Shown: positions 1 to 8,756 of the stretch, in pieces
Layout: every line of letters starts with the position of its first letter
Position numbering within the stretch: position 1 is the first letter of the stretch
Source: an uncultured Hungatella sp.
GTDB taxonomy: Bacteria; Bacillota; Clostridia; Lachnospirales; Lachnospiraceae
Assembly (NCBI GenBank): GCA_910577935.1
Contig: CAJTOT010000010.1
Span: 33,847-97,846, forward strand
DNA: 64,000 nucleotides
Reading direction: 5' to 3'
Made by a program: the position numbers and the translations under genes
The notes under the pieces: model-generated
Seen by the model: only the letters and a program-made list of their open reading frames with translations
Told to the model about the DNA's origin: nothing
Databases searched by the model: none

Positions 1-1839
1 CTCTGCGGCTGTCTGTCCCGGGCCGTCTGCTCCCGGTCCCGCCTGATTCGGCCCGGAGGACTGGCTGCTGCTCTCCGCCTGGGATGTCTCCGCGGACGCC
101 CCGTCGGCCGCCGATGTCTCCTCTGCGGATTCCGACGAAGATTCGCTGCCCTCCGTGGTCAGCACCACGCCGGAGGTATTTCTCTTTATCACAGGCGCGT
201 GGCCTTTATAGCTGACCGTGTGGTCCACCTCGCTGCTGATCACCTCTCCGTCCTTCTTCACGATCAGGCGGGTCTCCCAACGGCTTCCCTTTGACCCTGA
301 CGACTTCACCACTTCCTGATCAGGCTGAAGGGTCTGGTCTTCCTCGTAGGTAGGCGCAGGCGGATCCACATCCCCGATCTTGGTGGATTCCAGGGAGTAG
401 GTGACTCCCTCCTCCAAAACAGGCATCCCGTACACGGACACGGTCACGGTCTGGTTGGAATAGCTGGCCCTGAGACCTATGGCCGCAGAGGAGTTGTTGA
501 TGAACTTAAAGTCCGGCCCGCCCCAGCTCACCGTCGCGTCCTGGCCGGGCGTCACGTAGGAGGGCTCAAAGGTGTGGGAGCGGCGGACCGATATCTTCAG
601 TCCCGCTCTCAGAACCGCATTATATAAGGTAGTGCTCACCTGGCACACGCCTCCGCCGATCTCCTCCACAACCTCGCCGTTGTTGTAGGCGGCAGCTCCC
701 TGATATCCCTTTGCCACGGTCCTCTCTCCCACCGCGTCGTTGAAGGAGAGCTCCTGTCCAGGCTGAACGATGGTGCCGTTAAGCGCCTCGGCGGCCAGGC
801 GGATATTGGTGTTCCGCTTGCTGTTGGAGGTAGTGTTGGTCGTAAATGTGCCGATGGTTTTATACTTTTCCTTCGCCGTGGCTATGGATACCTCCGGCTG
901 CACCTCGCTGGCCGAGGCTGTGATCTGGGCGTCAAAATCCTTGGAAGTCAGAGCCTTCTGAATATCCGCCGCCAGCTTCTCCCTGTCGATGGCAAGTCCC
1001 ACCGCCTCGCCTTCAAAGACGAAGGAATCGGAAGAGGGATCGTAGCCGGATATAGAGCCGTTCTTCGCCGCCTTGTCCCACTTTGCCGCCGCTGCCGCCG
1101 CCTGGGCCTGAACCGCTTCCTCCAGGCCGGAGGTGTCCAGCGTATAGTGCTCCTTGGGCTCTCCCGTGTAAATCTCGTCCAGAAGGCCGTTGAGCTTTTC
1201 TTCCATCAGGTTGGACACTTCGTAGATCTCGTCCCCGTAAACCACCTTCATGTTCCAGGTATAGTCTTTCAGGATCTCGGCCCTTGCCTGGTCCCTGGAC
1301 ATCCCCGTAATCTGTATCCCGTCCACCGTGACCTCTTTCTCGAGCTCGGTCTCCGGCTCCGTAGTGGCCACAGTCACCTCCATGCTGTCCTGAGGATCCG
1401 TGTCCGTCTTTTTGCTGTGCTGCATGCCGTACACGCCGGCGCTTATGGCAAGAATCAGGACAACTCCCGCTATGGCCACCACTCCGTAATTCAGAGAGGG
1501 CCTCCGCCGCCTTCTCGCGCCCCGCCTTCCGCCGGATGAATGACCGGAATATCCGGGTCTGGAACCGGGCGGCCTGGAGGAAGACGAACCTCTGGACGAA
1601 GAAGTCCTGGAGGAGCCTGTCCCTCTGGAGGAAGCGGCTCTGGAAGAGGTTCCCCTGGAAGAAGAGCCTCTGGAGGAAGTTCCCGATGCCCCGCTCCTGG
1701 AAGAAGCTCCCGATGACGCCCTGGATGTTCCTCTGGAGGAGCCCGTACCTGAACCCGACGGCCTGGAACCCGAGTGTCCCGTTCCGTAACCGCTTCTTCC
1801 TGAAGGAGTTCTATTATTATAATGATTATCCGTATTCAT
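1..1839 (-). CDS. VanW-family surface protein, C-terminus cut by window edge
   Basis: The frame runs open for 613 codons from the ATG at 1837-1839 (preceded by GGGTGAAAG) to base 1, so the end is missing. About 105 residues at the N-terminus are a low-complexity Ser/Arg/Gly stretch with repeated SSRG/TSSR units, ending in a run of arginines. One membrane segment follows (YGVVAIAGVVLILAISAGVYG). The extracellular part holds a peptidoglycan-binding-like region and then the VanW signature (NTNIRLAAEALNGTIVQPG, GGGVCQVSTTLYNAVLRAG). The visible C-terminus is a Ser/Glu/Gln-rich tail. VanW proteins of this class are cell-envelope proteins of unsettled biochemical role, also found in strains without vancomycin resistance. 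The orientation (inside-Nt, domain outside) is inferred from the arginine cluster before the membrane helix. Confidence 0.85.
   Translation of the reverse strand, partial: MNTDNHYNNRTPSGRSGYGTGHSGSRPSGSGTGSSRGTSRASSGASSRSGASGTSSRGSSSRGTSSRAASSRGTGSSRTSSSRGSSSSRPPGSRPGYSGHSSGGRRGARRRRRPSLNYGVVAIAGVVLILAISAGVYGMQHSKKTDTDPQDSMEVTVATTEPETELEKEVTVDGIQITGMSRDQARAEILKDYTWNMKVVYGDEIYEVSNLMEEKLNGLLDEIYTGEPKEHYTLDTSGLEEAVQAQAAAAAAKWDKAAKNGSISGYDPSSDSFVFEGEAVGLAIDREKLAADIQKALTSKDFDAQITASASEVQPEVSIATAKEKYKTIGTFTTNTTSNSKRNTNIRLAAEALNGTIVQPGQELSFNDAVGERTVAKGYQGAAAYNNGEVVEEIGGGVCQVSTTLYNAVLRAGLKISVRRSHTFEPSYVTPGQDATVSWGGPDFKFINNSSAAIGLRASYSNQTVTVSVYGMPVLEEGVTYSLESTKIGDVDPPAPTYEEDQTLQPDQEVVKSSGSKGSRWETRLIVKKDGEVISSEVDHTVSYKGHAPVIKRNTSGVVLTTEGSESSSESAEETSAADGASAETSQAESSSQSSGPNQAGPGADGPGQTAAE
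1545..1800. repeat. Low-complexity Ser/Arg/Gly-coding repeats in the VanW-like gene
   Basis: The stretch is built from short degenerate units reading on the plus strand as tctggaggaa/cctggaagaa and on the minus strand as codons for SSRG, SSRT and SGAS. It encodes the cytoplasmic N-terminal segment of the VanW-like protein. Units vary in sequence, so this is a degenerate in-frame repeat and not a clean microsatellite. Confidence 0.6.
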
Positions 1840-2024
1840 TACTTTCACCCATTTCAAATATTTTAGTCCTGCAAACCGTCCCTCTGTAAAATCACGATGG
1901 TGTGGACTTACATCAAGTAGTATACCATACTTTGTGGAAAATGGTAGCCTTTTTTTCTATTTTACTTATGTTACAAAACATGTTACACTAGTGTTACCAA
2001 ACCATTTCAAAAGGGAGAAAATTT

Positions 2025-2870
2025 ATGAATTTTGTCGATCTTCACACCCATTCTTCCGCCTCCGACGGCACTCTGTCCCCGGAGGATCTGATTGCCCTTG
2101 CCGTGTCAAAAGAACTGAAAGCCATAGCCCTCACGGACCACGACACCATCGGAGGAATCCCCCGCGCCAAAGCAGCCGCGGCCGCCTCCGGCCTGGAGCT
2201 GATTCCGGGCATGGAACTCTCCTGCGCCTACCAGGGGACGGAGATTCACATTCTGGGATTTTTCGTGGATGAGACTTCCGAAATTCTGAAAAACGGTCTG
2301 GCCGGCTTCTGCAAAGTCAGAAACGCGCGCAACCAGGACATGCTGTCCCGCTTTCAGGAGGACGGATTTCACATCTCCCGGGAGGATTTGACGCGCAACG
2401 ACCCGGACACGGTCATCACCAGGGCCCATTTCGCAAGAGTTCTGACTGAAAAGGGCTATGTATCCTCCCCCGCCCAGGCATTTGAGAAATACCTCCAGTA
2501 CGGCGGCCGTTACTGCACCCAGCCAAAGAGAGTGACCGCGGAACAGGTAATGGAGCTTATGAGAGCCTGCCGTGCCTGGCCCTGTCTGGCGCACCCTATG
2601 CAGTACCGTCAGGGATACCGGGAGATCAGAGAGATGGCTCTGTGCCTTAAGAACCTGGGACTCCGGGGCATGGAAGTCTACCATTCCTCCCACCACCGGG
2701 GCCAGAGCGCCAAGCTTCAGATCATCGCAAAAGAGCTGGGGCTTCTCCCCTCCGGCGGCTCCGATTTCCACGGCTCCAACAAACCGGATGTAGAGCTTGG
2801 ACGGGGAAGAGGGGGGCTTCGTGTTTCCTATTCACTTTTAAAAGATATCAAGGAGGATTACTATGGATGA
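2025..2870 (+). CDS. PHP-domain phosphoesterase (YciV/RNase AM-like)
   Basis: A 281-residue protein opening with the PHP metal motif DLHTHSSASDGTL, then LTDHDT, GMELSC and, near the C-terminus, GGSDFHG, which together provide the His/Asp/Glu metal ligands. Length and motif order match the stand-alone PHP family that includes E. coli YciV (RNase AM, also active on 3',5'-nucleoside bisphosphates) and related phosphatases. The start follows AAGGGAGAAAATTT. The 3' end overlaps the next gene by 8 bases, with that gene's ribosome site AAGGAGG lying inside this coding region, so the two are probably co-translated. The exact substrate cannot be read from sequence. Confidence 0.88.
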   Translation: MNFVDLHTHSSASDGTLSPEDLIALAVSKELKAIALTDHDTIGGIPRAKAAAAASGLELIPGMELSCAYQGTEIHILGFFVDETSEILKNGLAGFCKVRNARNQDMLSRFQEDGFHISREDLTRNDPDTVITRAHFARVLTEKGYVSSPAQAFEKYLQYGGRYCTQPKRVTAEQVMELMRACRAWPCLAHPMQYRQGYREIREMALCLKNLGLRGMEVYHSSHHRGQSAKLQIIAKELGLLPSGGSDFHGSNKPDVELGRGRGGLRVSYSLLKDIKEDYYG

Positions 2871-3120
2871 ATTGTACCGCGCCGTCGAGGAGGGAATCCG
2901 CCGGTCAGGATATGAGGGGCCCGTGGACGGAAAAGAGATCTACAACGACATCTGCGACCAGATCGAGGACAAGGAGGAAGGCGTCTACGTGCTCATGTCC
3001 AGGCGGGACGACCACATGTTCTTTGAATACAAAGTGGAGGTCTTCGAAGACCAGTTCAATCTGTCCTCCATAGACCTCCACACATCCGAAAAGGTGTTCC
3101 ACGCGGATTTTGACGCCTGA
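2863..3120 (+). CDS. Small conserved-looking hypothetical protein, coupled to PHP gene
   Basis: This encodes an 85-residue acidic soluble protein (many Asp/Glu, no signal peptide or membrane helix). The ATG at 2863 is preceded by a strong AAGGAGG, and it overlaps the PHP gene by 8 bases, which supports a real, translationally coupled gene. I do not recognise a family. The protein has alternating strands and a helix-rich N-terminus (DELYRAVEEGIRRSGY). It might be a small partner of the phosphoesterase, but that is only positional inference. Confidence 0.7.
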   Translation: MDELYRAVEEGIRRSGYEGPVDGKEIYNDICDQIEDKEEGVYVLMSRRDDHMFFEYKVEVFEDQFNLSSIDLHTSEKVFHADFDA

Positions 3121-3144
3121 TGCCCGGCCTGCCGCCTGGCTCTT

Positions 3145-4203
3145 TCAGGCCTTTGTCCCTTGTTCCGGCAGCCTGCTCAGATACACGTCTGTCAGGCTGT
3201 ATTTTGTTGTGCCGTCATATCCCGTCACCGTGGAAGCCGCCGCCAGGGAATTCAGCACCGCCTCCTCCACGGACTCCGCCACCATGGGAAATACCTGGTC
3301 CAGCAGCTCTTCTTTCAGCACTTCCATGGAATAGACCGGCGGCTCTTTCTCTGTCTCCACCCGGTTTGCCGTGGTGAAGCCGATGACGATATCCCCGCTC
3401 CCGTGGCCCAGAAAGGAACCGCACCGTACAAGCCCCACAGGGGCCCGCCTGCACATCCTTTTCAGCTGCCGGTCTGTCACCGGAAGGTCTGTGGCGAGAA
3501 TCATCATGATGGACCCTCTGTCCACCGCCGCCGGCTCTATGTCTGTCAGCTCCATTCCCACCGGCCTGTGGCCGATAACCAGATTTTCCGTGCTGCCGAA
3601 ATTCGACTGCACCAGGGCTCCCACGGTGTAATCCCGTCCCCCCAGGGAGACGACGCGGGAGGCAGAACCGATTCCGCCTTTCAGCCCGAAACAGACAGTG
3701 CCCTTCCCGGCCCCCACGTCCCCCTCCTCAAAGTCCTGGGACGCGCTGCGGACAGCCGCCATCACCTCCCCCTTCCCCACCGCTCTCAGGGAAATGTCAT
3801 TGAGCACACTGTCATTGCACTCTCCTACCACCGGATTGACGGAAGTGATGGAAATATGTTCTTTCTCTCCCACTTTCAACATATATTCCACTATAGAATC
3901 GTGCACAAGCCCCACATTTAATGTATTTGTCAGGGCGATAGGCGTCTCTAAGCTTCCCAGCTCTTCTATCTGCACAAGGCCCTGGCTCTTTCCGTATCCG
4001 TTCTGTACACACACCGCCGCCGTCAGTTTCCTGGCAAAGGGGTTGTCCCGGCAGGGCATGATAACCGTCACTCCCGTCTTGCTCCTCTCCGTGTCCACCG
4101 TGGAGTGGCCCACGGTCACGCCCTCCACGTCTGTGATCTTGTTGCGGGGGCCGGGAGTTCCCTTACCGATAATAATGCCGTAATCCCTCAGTCTCTTTTT
4201 CAT
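3145..4203 (-). CDS. P1-family (DmpA-like) aminopeptidase/esterase
   Basis: A protein of 352 residues in the S58/P1 family, whose members self-cleave and act as L-aminopeptidase/D-ala-esterase. Seen: TDVEGVTVGHSTV at the N-terminus, the NTLNVGLVHDSI block, GALVQSNFGSTEN, then DRGSIMMILATDLP, where Gly230-Ser231 fits the autocleavage site and Ser nucleophile of DmpA. I chose the ATG at 4201-4203 because GGAGG lies five bases upstream; a longer frame from 4242 has no better ribosome site. No signal peptide is visible, so a cytoplasmic location is likely. It is convergent with the PHP/small-protein pair and followed by only a 24-base gap. Natural substrates are unknown; family members process small peptides or D-amino acid amides. 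Confidence 0.88.
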   Translation of the reverse strand: MKKRLRDYGIIIGKGTPGPRNKITDVEGVTVGHSTVDTERSKTGVTVIMPCRDNPFARKLTAAVCVQNGYGKSQGLVQIEELGSLETPIALTNTLNVGLVHDSIVEYMLKVGEKEHISITSVNPVVGECNDSVLNDISLRAVGKGEVMAAVRSASQDFEEGDVGAGKGTVCFGLKGGIGSASRVVSLGGRDYTVGALVQSNFGSTENLVIGHRPVGMELTDIEPAAVDRGSIMMILATDLPVTDRQLKRMCRRAPVGLVRCGSFLGHGSGDIVIGFTTANRVETEKEPPVYSMEVLKEELLDQVFPMVAESVEEAVLNSLAAASTVTGYDGTTKYSLTDVYLSRLPEQGTKA

Positions 4204-4317
4204 CTTTTCCTCCATTCTTCCCGTTTCACGGCACTTCCCCACTCTGACATGCCGCGCATATCCCGGGCCGCCGCCAGCCCTGTCTCATGAGAATACCGCG
4301 TTCTTTCCAGGCTCAGG

Positions 4318-5520
4318 TCACTGTCTCCGTCCTCTGGTTTTTGTTCTCTCGGAGGACGGGGCTTTATCCCTGCCCGGTGCCGGCTTCGGACCGCCGGCTG
4401 TCCCCGTCTTCCCCGCAAGCCTTGCTCCCACAGCCTCCCGCAGAAGGGCATAGAGCACAGAACACAGAGGGATAAACACCAGCATGCCCAGAACCCCCAT
4501 GGCGCTGCCGCCCACAGTCACCGCCACCAGCACCCAGATGGAAGGAAGGCCCACGGAGCCCCCCACCACATGGGGATAGATCAGATTGCCCTCGATCTGC
4601 TGAAGAACCTGGAACACCACCATGAAGACCAGCGCCTGAACCGGGCTGACCATGAGAATCAAAAATGCCCCCACGGCGCAGCCCACAAATGCCCCGAAGA
4701 TGGGAATCAGCGCCGTGAACGCGATGAGAACCCCGATGAGGAGAGCATACGGCAGCTTCATGACCGTGAGGGTGATGAAGAACATGGTTCCCAGAATCAC
4801 CGCCTCCACGCACTGACCGGCCAGAAAGTTGGAGAAGGTCTTCTCTGCAAGAGAAGCTACTTTTATAATCCGCTGGCACGGGCGTTCCGGAAGATAGGCG
4901 CGAAGAAGCCTTTTTATCTGCCCCGCCAAAATCTCCTTCTGCAAAAGCACATAGACGGCAAACACAAACCCGATGCAGAAATTGGTGACCCCGCTGATGA
5001 TGGACATGGCTGCGGTCACGGTTGAGGCCACCATGGAACCGGCGCCGCTGGAGAGAAATGCCACCATATCCTTCCCCACCTGGTCCCAGTTCACCTGCAC
5101 CTGTTCTATATACGCGACGATCCCCTGGTTTCTGGCAAAGATCTCCTCCGCCTGCGCCCTGATATTTTCAAAAAATGCCGGTATGCTCTTCTGAAGACCC
5201 ACGAGAGTGTTCACCAGCTCCGGCCCCACCACAAAGACCACCAGAAGCAGCATCCCGGCCACCGCCGCCACAGACAGCACGAGGCACACCGGACGCCTGA
5301 ACCGCTTCATCTTCTTTAAAGGGGTATGCGTCTCTATGGCCCGCATGGGCACATTGAGGATAAAGGCGATGGCCCCTCCCAGAAGAAAGGGGGAGAGCAT
5401 GGAAACACATTCCCCTATGAGAATCAGAAGCTTCTCATAATTGACTCCCAAAACCACAGCCACAACCGCAAATACAATCAGGCTCCTGATTTTCTTTAAA
5501 TTGTCTCTGTTCAGTTCCAT
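4318..5520 (-). CDS. AI-2E family transporter (PerM-like permease)
   Basis: About 400 residues with a PerM/YdiK/AI-2E layout: two N-terminal membrane helices (SLIVFAVVAVVLGVNY; SPFLLGGAIAFILNVPM), a third at CLVLSVAAVAGMLLLVVFVVG, a long soluble central segment (about 125-200), then a cluster of five or so helices including the conserved PYALLIGVLIAFTALIPIFGAFVG block. The C-terminus is a charged tail. The ATG at 5518-5520 has AAGGAG nine bases upstream and starts 8 bases after the stop of the AlaX-like gene, so the two genes are likely co-transcribed. Family members export varied small molecules or ions; substrate not predictable here. Confidence 0.87.
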   Translation of the reverse strand: MELNRDNLKKIRSLIVFAVVAVVLGVNYEKLLILIGECVSMLSPFLLGGAIAFILNVPMRAIETHTPLKKMKRFRRPVCLVLSVAAVAGMLLLVVFVVGPELVNTLVGLQKSIPAFFENIRAQAEEIFARNQGIVAYIEQVQVNWDQVGKDMVAFLSSGAGSMVASTVTAAMSIISGVTNFCIGFVFAVYVLLQKEILAGQIKRLLRAYLPERPCQRIIKVASLAEKTFSNFLAGQCVEAVILGTMFFITLTVMKLPYALLIGVLIAFTALIPIFGAFVGCAVGAFLILMVSPVQALVFMVVFQVLQQIEGNLIYPHVVGGSVGLPSIWVLVAVTVGGSAMGVLGMLVFIPLCSVLYALLREAVGARLAGKTGTAGGPKPAPGRDKAPSSERTKTRGRRQ

Positions 5521-5527
5521 TTCTCTC

Positions 5528-6700
5528 TCACTCCTTCCAGGCGCCCTGGCTCCAGACCCCTTCAATCTCCTCTCTCCCGGCGGCGAACATCCCCTGGGCC
5601 ATCAGTCCCTTTCCGCTGCCTTTTCCCCGGAGAAGCCGATTGAGATTTCTGGTGAAGCCCTCCGCCTTTTCCTCCCTGCTGCCCAGCACATAATGGTAGC
5701 TTCCTTCATGTCCGGAACATGCCAGCACCACGCTGCCCTTCTTCTCCTGGCATAAAAGTGTGACAAAGGCCCGCAGCTGCGCCGGGGGCATATCCTCCTC
5801 AAACACCAGAAGGGGACTGTCTTTCTCAGGAAGCTGCCCGCACCGAAGCCTGAAAATCTGCTGATACAGCCCGGCGGCCTGCCTTTTGAGAGCCGCCGAC
5901 TCCTCCATCAGCTTCTCCACCGCCCCGGAAATCTGTCCCTGCTTCGCGGACAGAAGGTTGGAAACACGCGTCACCTGTTCCTGTTTCTTCTCATAATCCT
6001 CAAGAGCCCTGGCCCCGCACACCATCTCCAGCCTGACACCGCCTTTGTACTTTTTAAGCCCGACAGCCTTGATGATGCCGATCTGGCCTGTCCTGCTCAC
6101 ATGGGTGCCGCAGCACGCGCAGGTATCCCCTCCCGGAATCCTCACGATGCGCACCGCGCCCTGAATCTCTTTCTTGCTGCGGTAGTCCATAGTATGTAAT
6201 TCCTCCGCCGGCGGATACCATGCCTCGACAGGGACATCCGCCCAGACAAGACGGTTGGCCGCCTCTTCCAGCTCCCTGACCTGGCCCTGTGTGAGAATTC
6301 CGTTAAAATCAATGGTCACCGCCTCCTGCCCCATGTGAAAGCCTACATTGTCATATCCGAACCGGCTGTGAACCAGGCCCGAAAAAATATGCTCCCCGCT
6401 GTGGTGCTGCATGTGTGACTGCCTCCGCTCCCAGTCGATTGCCCCGTGAACCCGGATTCCCGCCGCCAGTTCCCTGTCTGTGTAATGGAGGATCTCACCG
6501 TCTTTCTCGTGAACCTCCACCACCCTTGCCTGGCCAAGCCTCCCTGTGTCAAAGGGCTGCCCGCCTCCCTCCGGGTAGAAAGCCGTCCGGTCAAGGGCGA
6601 CATAATACAGACCGTTTTTCCCCGGCCGGCAGCTCACCACCGACGCGTCAAATTCCCTCAGCTCCGGGTCCTGCTCATACAATACATGTGATTTTTCCAT
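5528..6700 (-). CDS. Alanyl-tRNA editing protein, AlaX-L type with DHHA1 domain
   Basis: This 390-residue free-standing editing factor hydrolyses mischarged Ser/Gly-tRNA(Ala). Seen: an N-terminal AlaRS-like beta-barrel (TAFYPEGGGQPFDTG), the zinc/editing motif HHSGEHIFSG (HxxxH), the second ligand motif CACCGTHVSRTGQIG (CxxxH), a coiled-coil (about 240-290) and a DHHA1-like C-terminus (VVLACSGHEGSYHYVLGSR, GKGSGKGLMAQG). The length fits AlaX-L, which carries DHHA1, and not AlaX-S. Acts in the cytoplasm in translation quality control. Upstream lies a 243-base intergenic region shared with the divergent Cys/Gly-rich gene. Confidence 0.93.
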   Translation of the reverse strand: MEKSHVLYEQDPELREFDASVVSCRPGKNGLYYVALDRTAFYPEGGGQPFDTGRLGQARVVEVHEKDGEILHYTDRELAAGIRVHGAIDWERRQSHMQHHSGEHIFSGLVHSRFGYDNVGFHMGQEAVTIDFNGILTQGQVRELEEAANRLVWADVPVEAWYPPAEELHTMDYRSKKEIQGAVRIVRIPGGDTCACCGTHVSRTGQIGIIKAVGLKKYKGGVRLEMVCGARALEDYEKKQEQVTRVSNLLSAKQGQISGAVEKLMEESAALKRQAAGLYQQIFRLRCGQLPEKDSPLLVFEEDMPPAQLRAFVTLLCQEKKGSVVLACSGHEGSYHYVLGSREEKAEGFTRNLNRLLRGKGSGKGLMAQGMFAAGREEIEGVWSQGAWKE

Positions 6701-6943
6701 AGTGATTCGTCCTCCTGGCTGTGAACCTTGTTAATATCAGTATTGACCACTATATCACAATTAATCACCGGCTGCAACCAGGGGGAAGGCAGGCACTTCC
6801 GCTGTTCCCTTTTTTTAATCCATTGTGGCAGACATCAAATTCCGGCGGAGTACTCATGCTTTTAAATTTTTTAAATTTCGTGAAACACTGCCAAGCCGCC
6901 TCACATAAGATAGACTGTAAAGAAAATTCCTGGAGGAACAAGT

Positions 6944-7207
6944 ATGAGTGATTTGGCAGCAACAAACTGTGGTTGTGGATGTGAGTGCGCGTCAGGCGGC
7001 AACGGAGGCAGCAATATCCTTTGGATTCTGATTCTTCTGTGCTGCTGCGGCGGCAACGGCGGTTTCGGATTCGGATGCGGATGTGGGTGCGGCGGCAACA
7101 ACTGCGGCAATTCCTGCGGAATCGGCTTTGGCTGTGACTTTATCTGGATTCTGATTCTTCTGTGCTGCTGCGGCGGCGGCAACGGCGGCGGCTGCTTCTG
7201 CTGCTAA
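6944..7207 (+). CDS. Duplicated Cys/Gly-rich hydrophobic mini-protein
   Basis: This 87-residue protein consists mostly of Gly and Cys around two near-identical hydrophobic modules: NILWILILLCCCGGNGG (about residues 23-39) and FIWILILLCCCGGGNGG (about 66-82). They are separated by GFGFGCGCGCGGNNCGNSCGIG. A good ribosome site (TGGAGGAACAAGT) precedes the ATG, so it is very likely translated. Similar Lachnospiraceae proteins are commonly labelled chorion-class high-cysteine protein (from memory); function is unknown. There is no signal peptide cleavage site. The two short hydrophobic segments could insert into membrane, and the cysteine clusters could bind metal or cross-link a spore or cell surface layer; those are guesses. 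Confidence 0.8.
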   Translation: MSDLAATNCGCGCECASGGNGGSNILWILILLCCCGGNGGFGFGCGCGCGGNNCGNSCGIGFGCDFIWILILLCCCGGGNGGGCFCC

Positions 7208-7743
7208 TCCTGCGGCCTGCCAGAGGGAGATCACCGGGAACCCGCCTTCGGCGGATTCCCGGTATGTCTGGCAGCCCCGGCAAGCTATGCCAGCAGCATA
7301 TTCTGCCAGAAATTTCCCAAAAGGGGTTGTCGGGAAATACCGATTTTAGCCTCTGATTCCAAAAAAGAGAGAACTTCGTGAAATTCAGGCTTTTACAAGT
7401 CTTTGATATTCCGCGGAATTCTCTCTTCCTTTTTCTGTTCTTATTTTGGGGTGCAGGAAGCACTCTCCCCTCTCTTAGTTCCCCGGCATATCCTGTCGTC
7501 TCTATCTGTTTAAACGCCCCTTTGCCGCCCGAAGACACCCTGGCCATCATCTGGCGGGCCGTCTCCCAGCCGTCTCCTTCCGCGCCCTTCAGGCTCTCCG
7601 GCGCCACCGGAAACCTGCCTGTATAATCTCTGCACAGTTCCTCCTCCTTCGAGATCTCCAGTCCTTCGAACAGCTCACTGCCGCGGCAGGGCAAACAGCA
7701 AAGCCAGGGACAGACTCTCCTGCCTCTGGCCATATGGCTTCTT
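7208..7743. other. Intergenic stretch with structured repeats, no confident gene
   Basis: Downstream of the Cys/Gly-rich gene this region contains a nested hairpin at 7217-7274 and a further inverted repeat with AAGAGAGAA/TTCTCTCTT arms around 7366-7430 ending in a T-rich run (cctttttctg). A minus-strand frame (7140-7766) crosses the whole region but overlaps the Cys/Gly-rich gene and starts with GTG; I do not trust it as a gene except possibly its first 60-80 codons. No RNA family was recognised. Confidence 0.5.
7217..7274 (+). other. Nested stem-loop after the Cys/Gly-rich gene
   Basis: Outer arms CTGCCAGA (7217-7224) and TCTGGCAG (7267-7274) are perfect complements. Inside them ACCGGGAA (7233-7240) pairs with TTCCCGGT (7256-7263), and CCGCC pairs with GGCGG around a TTC loop. 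No T-run follows directly, so this is not a classical intrinsic terminator; it may stabilise the 3' end of the short mRNA. Confidence 0.55.
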
Positions 7744-7929
7744 TTAATCTTCGTGAGTTCCGGCACCCTTCTGCCTCTTTCTGCTCTCTTCCTCCCTCTC
7801 CTGGCATCTTGGCCTCTCTCTCATGACTCTCCTGGGCCTTCCCATCTGTCTCCTCTCCTCCTGTTTTTTCATGCACTCCTCATCAATCTCATACACCGCG
7901 TTTCCATCTATAATCAAGCGTTCAGACAT
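7744..7929 (-). CDS. Small hypothetical protein (61 aa)
   Basis: The ATG at 7927-7929 sits behind a perfect AGGAGG with a six-base spacer, which is the reason for choosing it over the longer frame from 8013. The protein starts MSERLIIDGNAVYEIDEECM and then becomes very basic and Arg/Glu-rich, with many RR and EE pairs. No family is recognised. It is divergent from the hypothetical gene at 8149. The charged C-terminal half could be a nucleic-acid-binding or coiled region, but nothing more can be claimed. Confidence 0.55.
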   Translation of the reverse strand: MSERLIIDGNAVYEIDEECMKKQEERRQMGRPRRVMRERPRCQEREEESRKRQKGAGTHED

Positions 7930-8148
7930 TATTTTCCTCCTCATTCTCTGGCATCGGCGGAAAATGACCTCTGGGCTGCAGGCATGCCTGCCGGGCTCTT
8001 TTTCCCTGGGCAAGCCGGCTGCCGCGGCAGCCGGGGCAGACGCAGAAGCATCTCCGAAAATGCTCTGCCTACACTTTTATCATATGCGGAATATTTTCCG
8101 TAGGCGCATCATATATTGTCATCAAAGACATCTGGAAAGCCGCAAATT

Positions 8149-8745
8149 ATGACCGATGAACATACCATGAAGCTCACTGATTTTGATTACCTCACCGGCG
8201 ACCGCCATCTGCAGATGCTCAAAGCCGCCCTACCCTACGTCAGCGTGTCCCAGCAGAGAGTCCTCTCCTTCCTGGTGAAGTTCTGGGAGCTCAGGAAGAC
8301 CATGAACCTGTTCCAGGAGGAGCCTGTCGCCGCCATGGGGATTTCCGCTGTGCCCGACGAACAGAAAAGTTCTCCTCTGGACATGATCAAAGCCATGCAG
8401 CCCTACGGCAATCCCCAGGAGCAGGATTTTATCCAGCGGATCTGCAATTTTATTCAGGGAGTACATACGGAAAGCCAGTACTCGGAGACCATGCCCTCCC
8501 AGGTTCCTTTCGGCGGCAGCTTCCGCCCAGACAATCTCCCCGCCGGGACGGTGTCCAACGGCACCATCCCGGCTGAAAGCGGAGGCGTGGACACCATTGT
8601 GGCTGAAAGCGAGCCCTACACCCCCGCCCAGTCTTTCCCTGTCCGCTCGCCCATCGAGCAGCTGAAAGGATTTCTTCCTCCTGACCAGCAGGCCAGGTTC
8701 GAGCAGGCGGCGTTTCTCATGCAGACTCTTCAGCAGCTGTCATAA
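8149..8745 (+). CDS. Conserved hypothetical protein, first of a gene pair
   Basis: About 198 residues from the ATG at 8149 (GGAAAG lies ten bases upstream; an earlier TTG at 8116 is less likely). The N-terminal third is helical and well structured (KAALPYVSVSQQRVLSFLVKFWELRKTMNLF). The middle is a Pro/Ser/Gly-rich linker, and the last 40 residues form an amphipathic helix (LPPDQQARFEQAAFLMQTLQQLS). No signal peptide or membrane segment. The next gene starts 11 bases after the stop with a perfect ribosome site, so the two form an operon. I recall similar pairs in Lachnospiraceae without assigned function. Confidence 0.7.
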   Translation: MTDEHTMKLTDFDYLTGDRHLQMLKAALPYVSVSQQRVLSFLVKFWELRKTMNLFQEEPVAAMGISAVPDEQKSSPLDMIKAMQPYGNPQEQDFIQRICNFIQGVHTESQYSETMPSQVPFGGSFRPDNLPAGTVSNGTIPAESGGVDTIVAESEPYTPAQSFPVRSPIEQLKGFLPPDQQARFEQAAFLMQTLQQLS

Positions 8746-8756
8746 AGGAGGTTCCC

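Noticed and set aside
7140..7766. Minus-strand 208-codon frame
   Set aside because: GTG start, overlaps the Cys/Gly-rich gene on the other strand, crosses two hairpins and has a low-complexity Arg/Ser end. At most its first part is coding.
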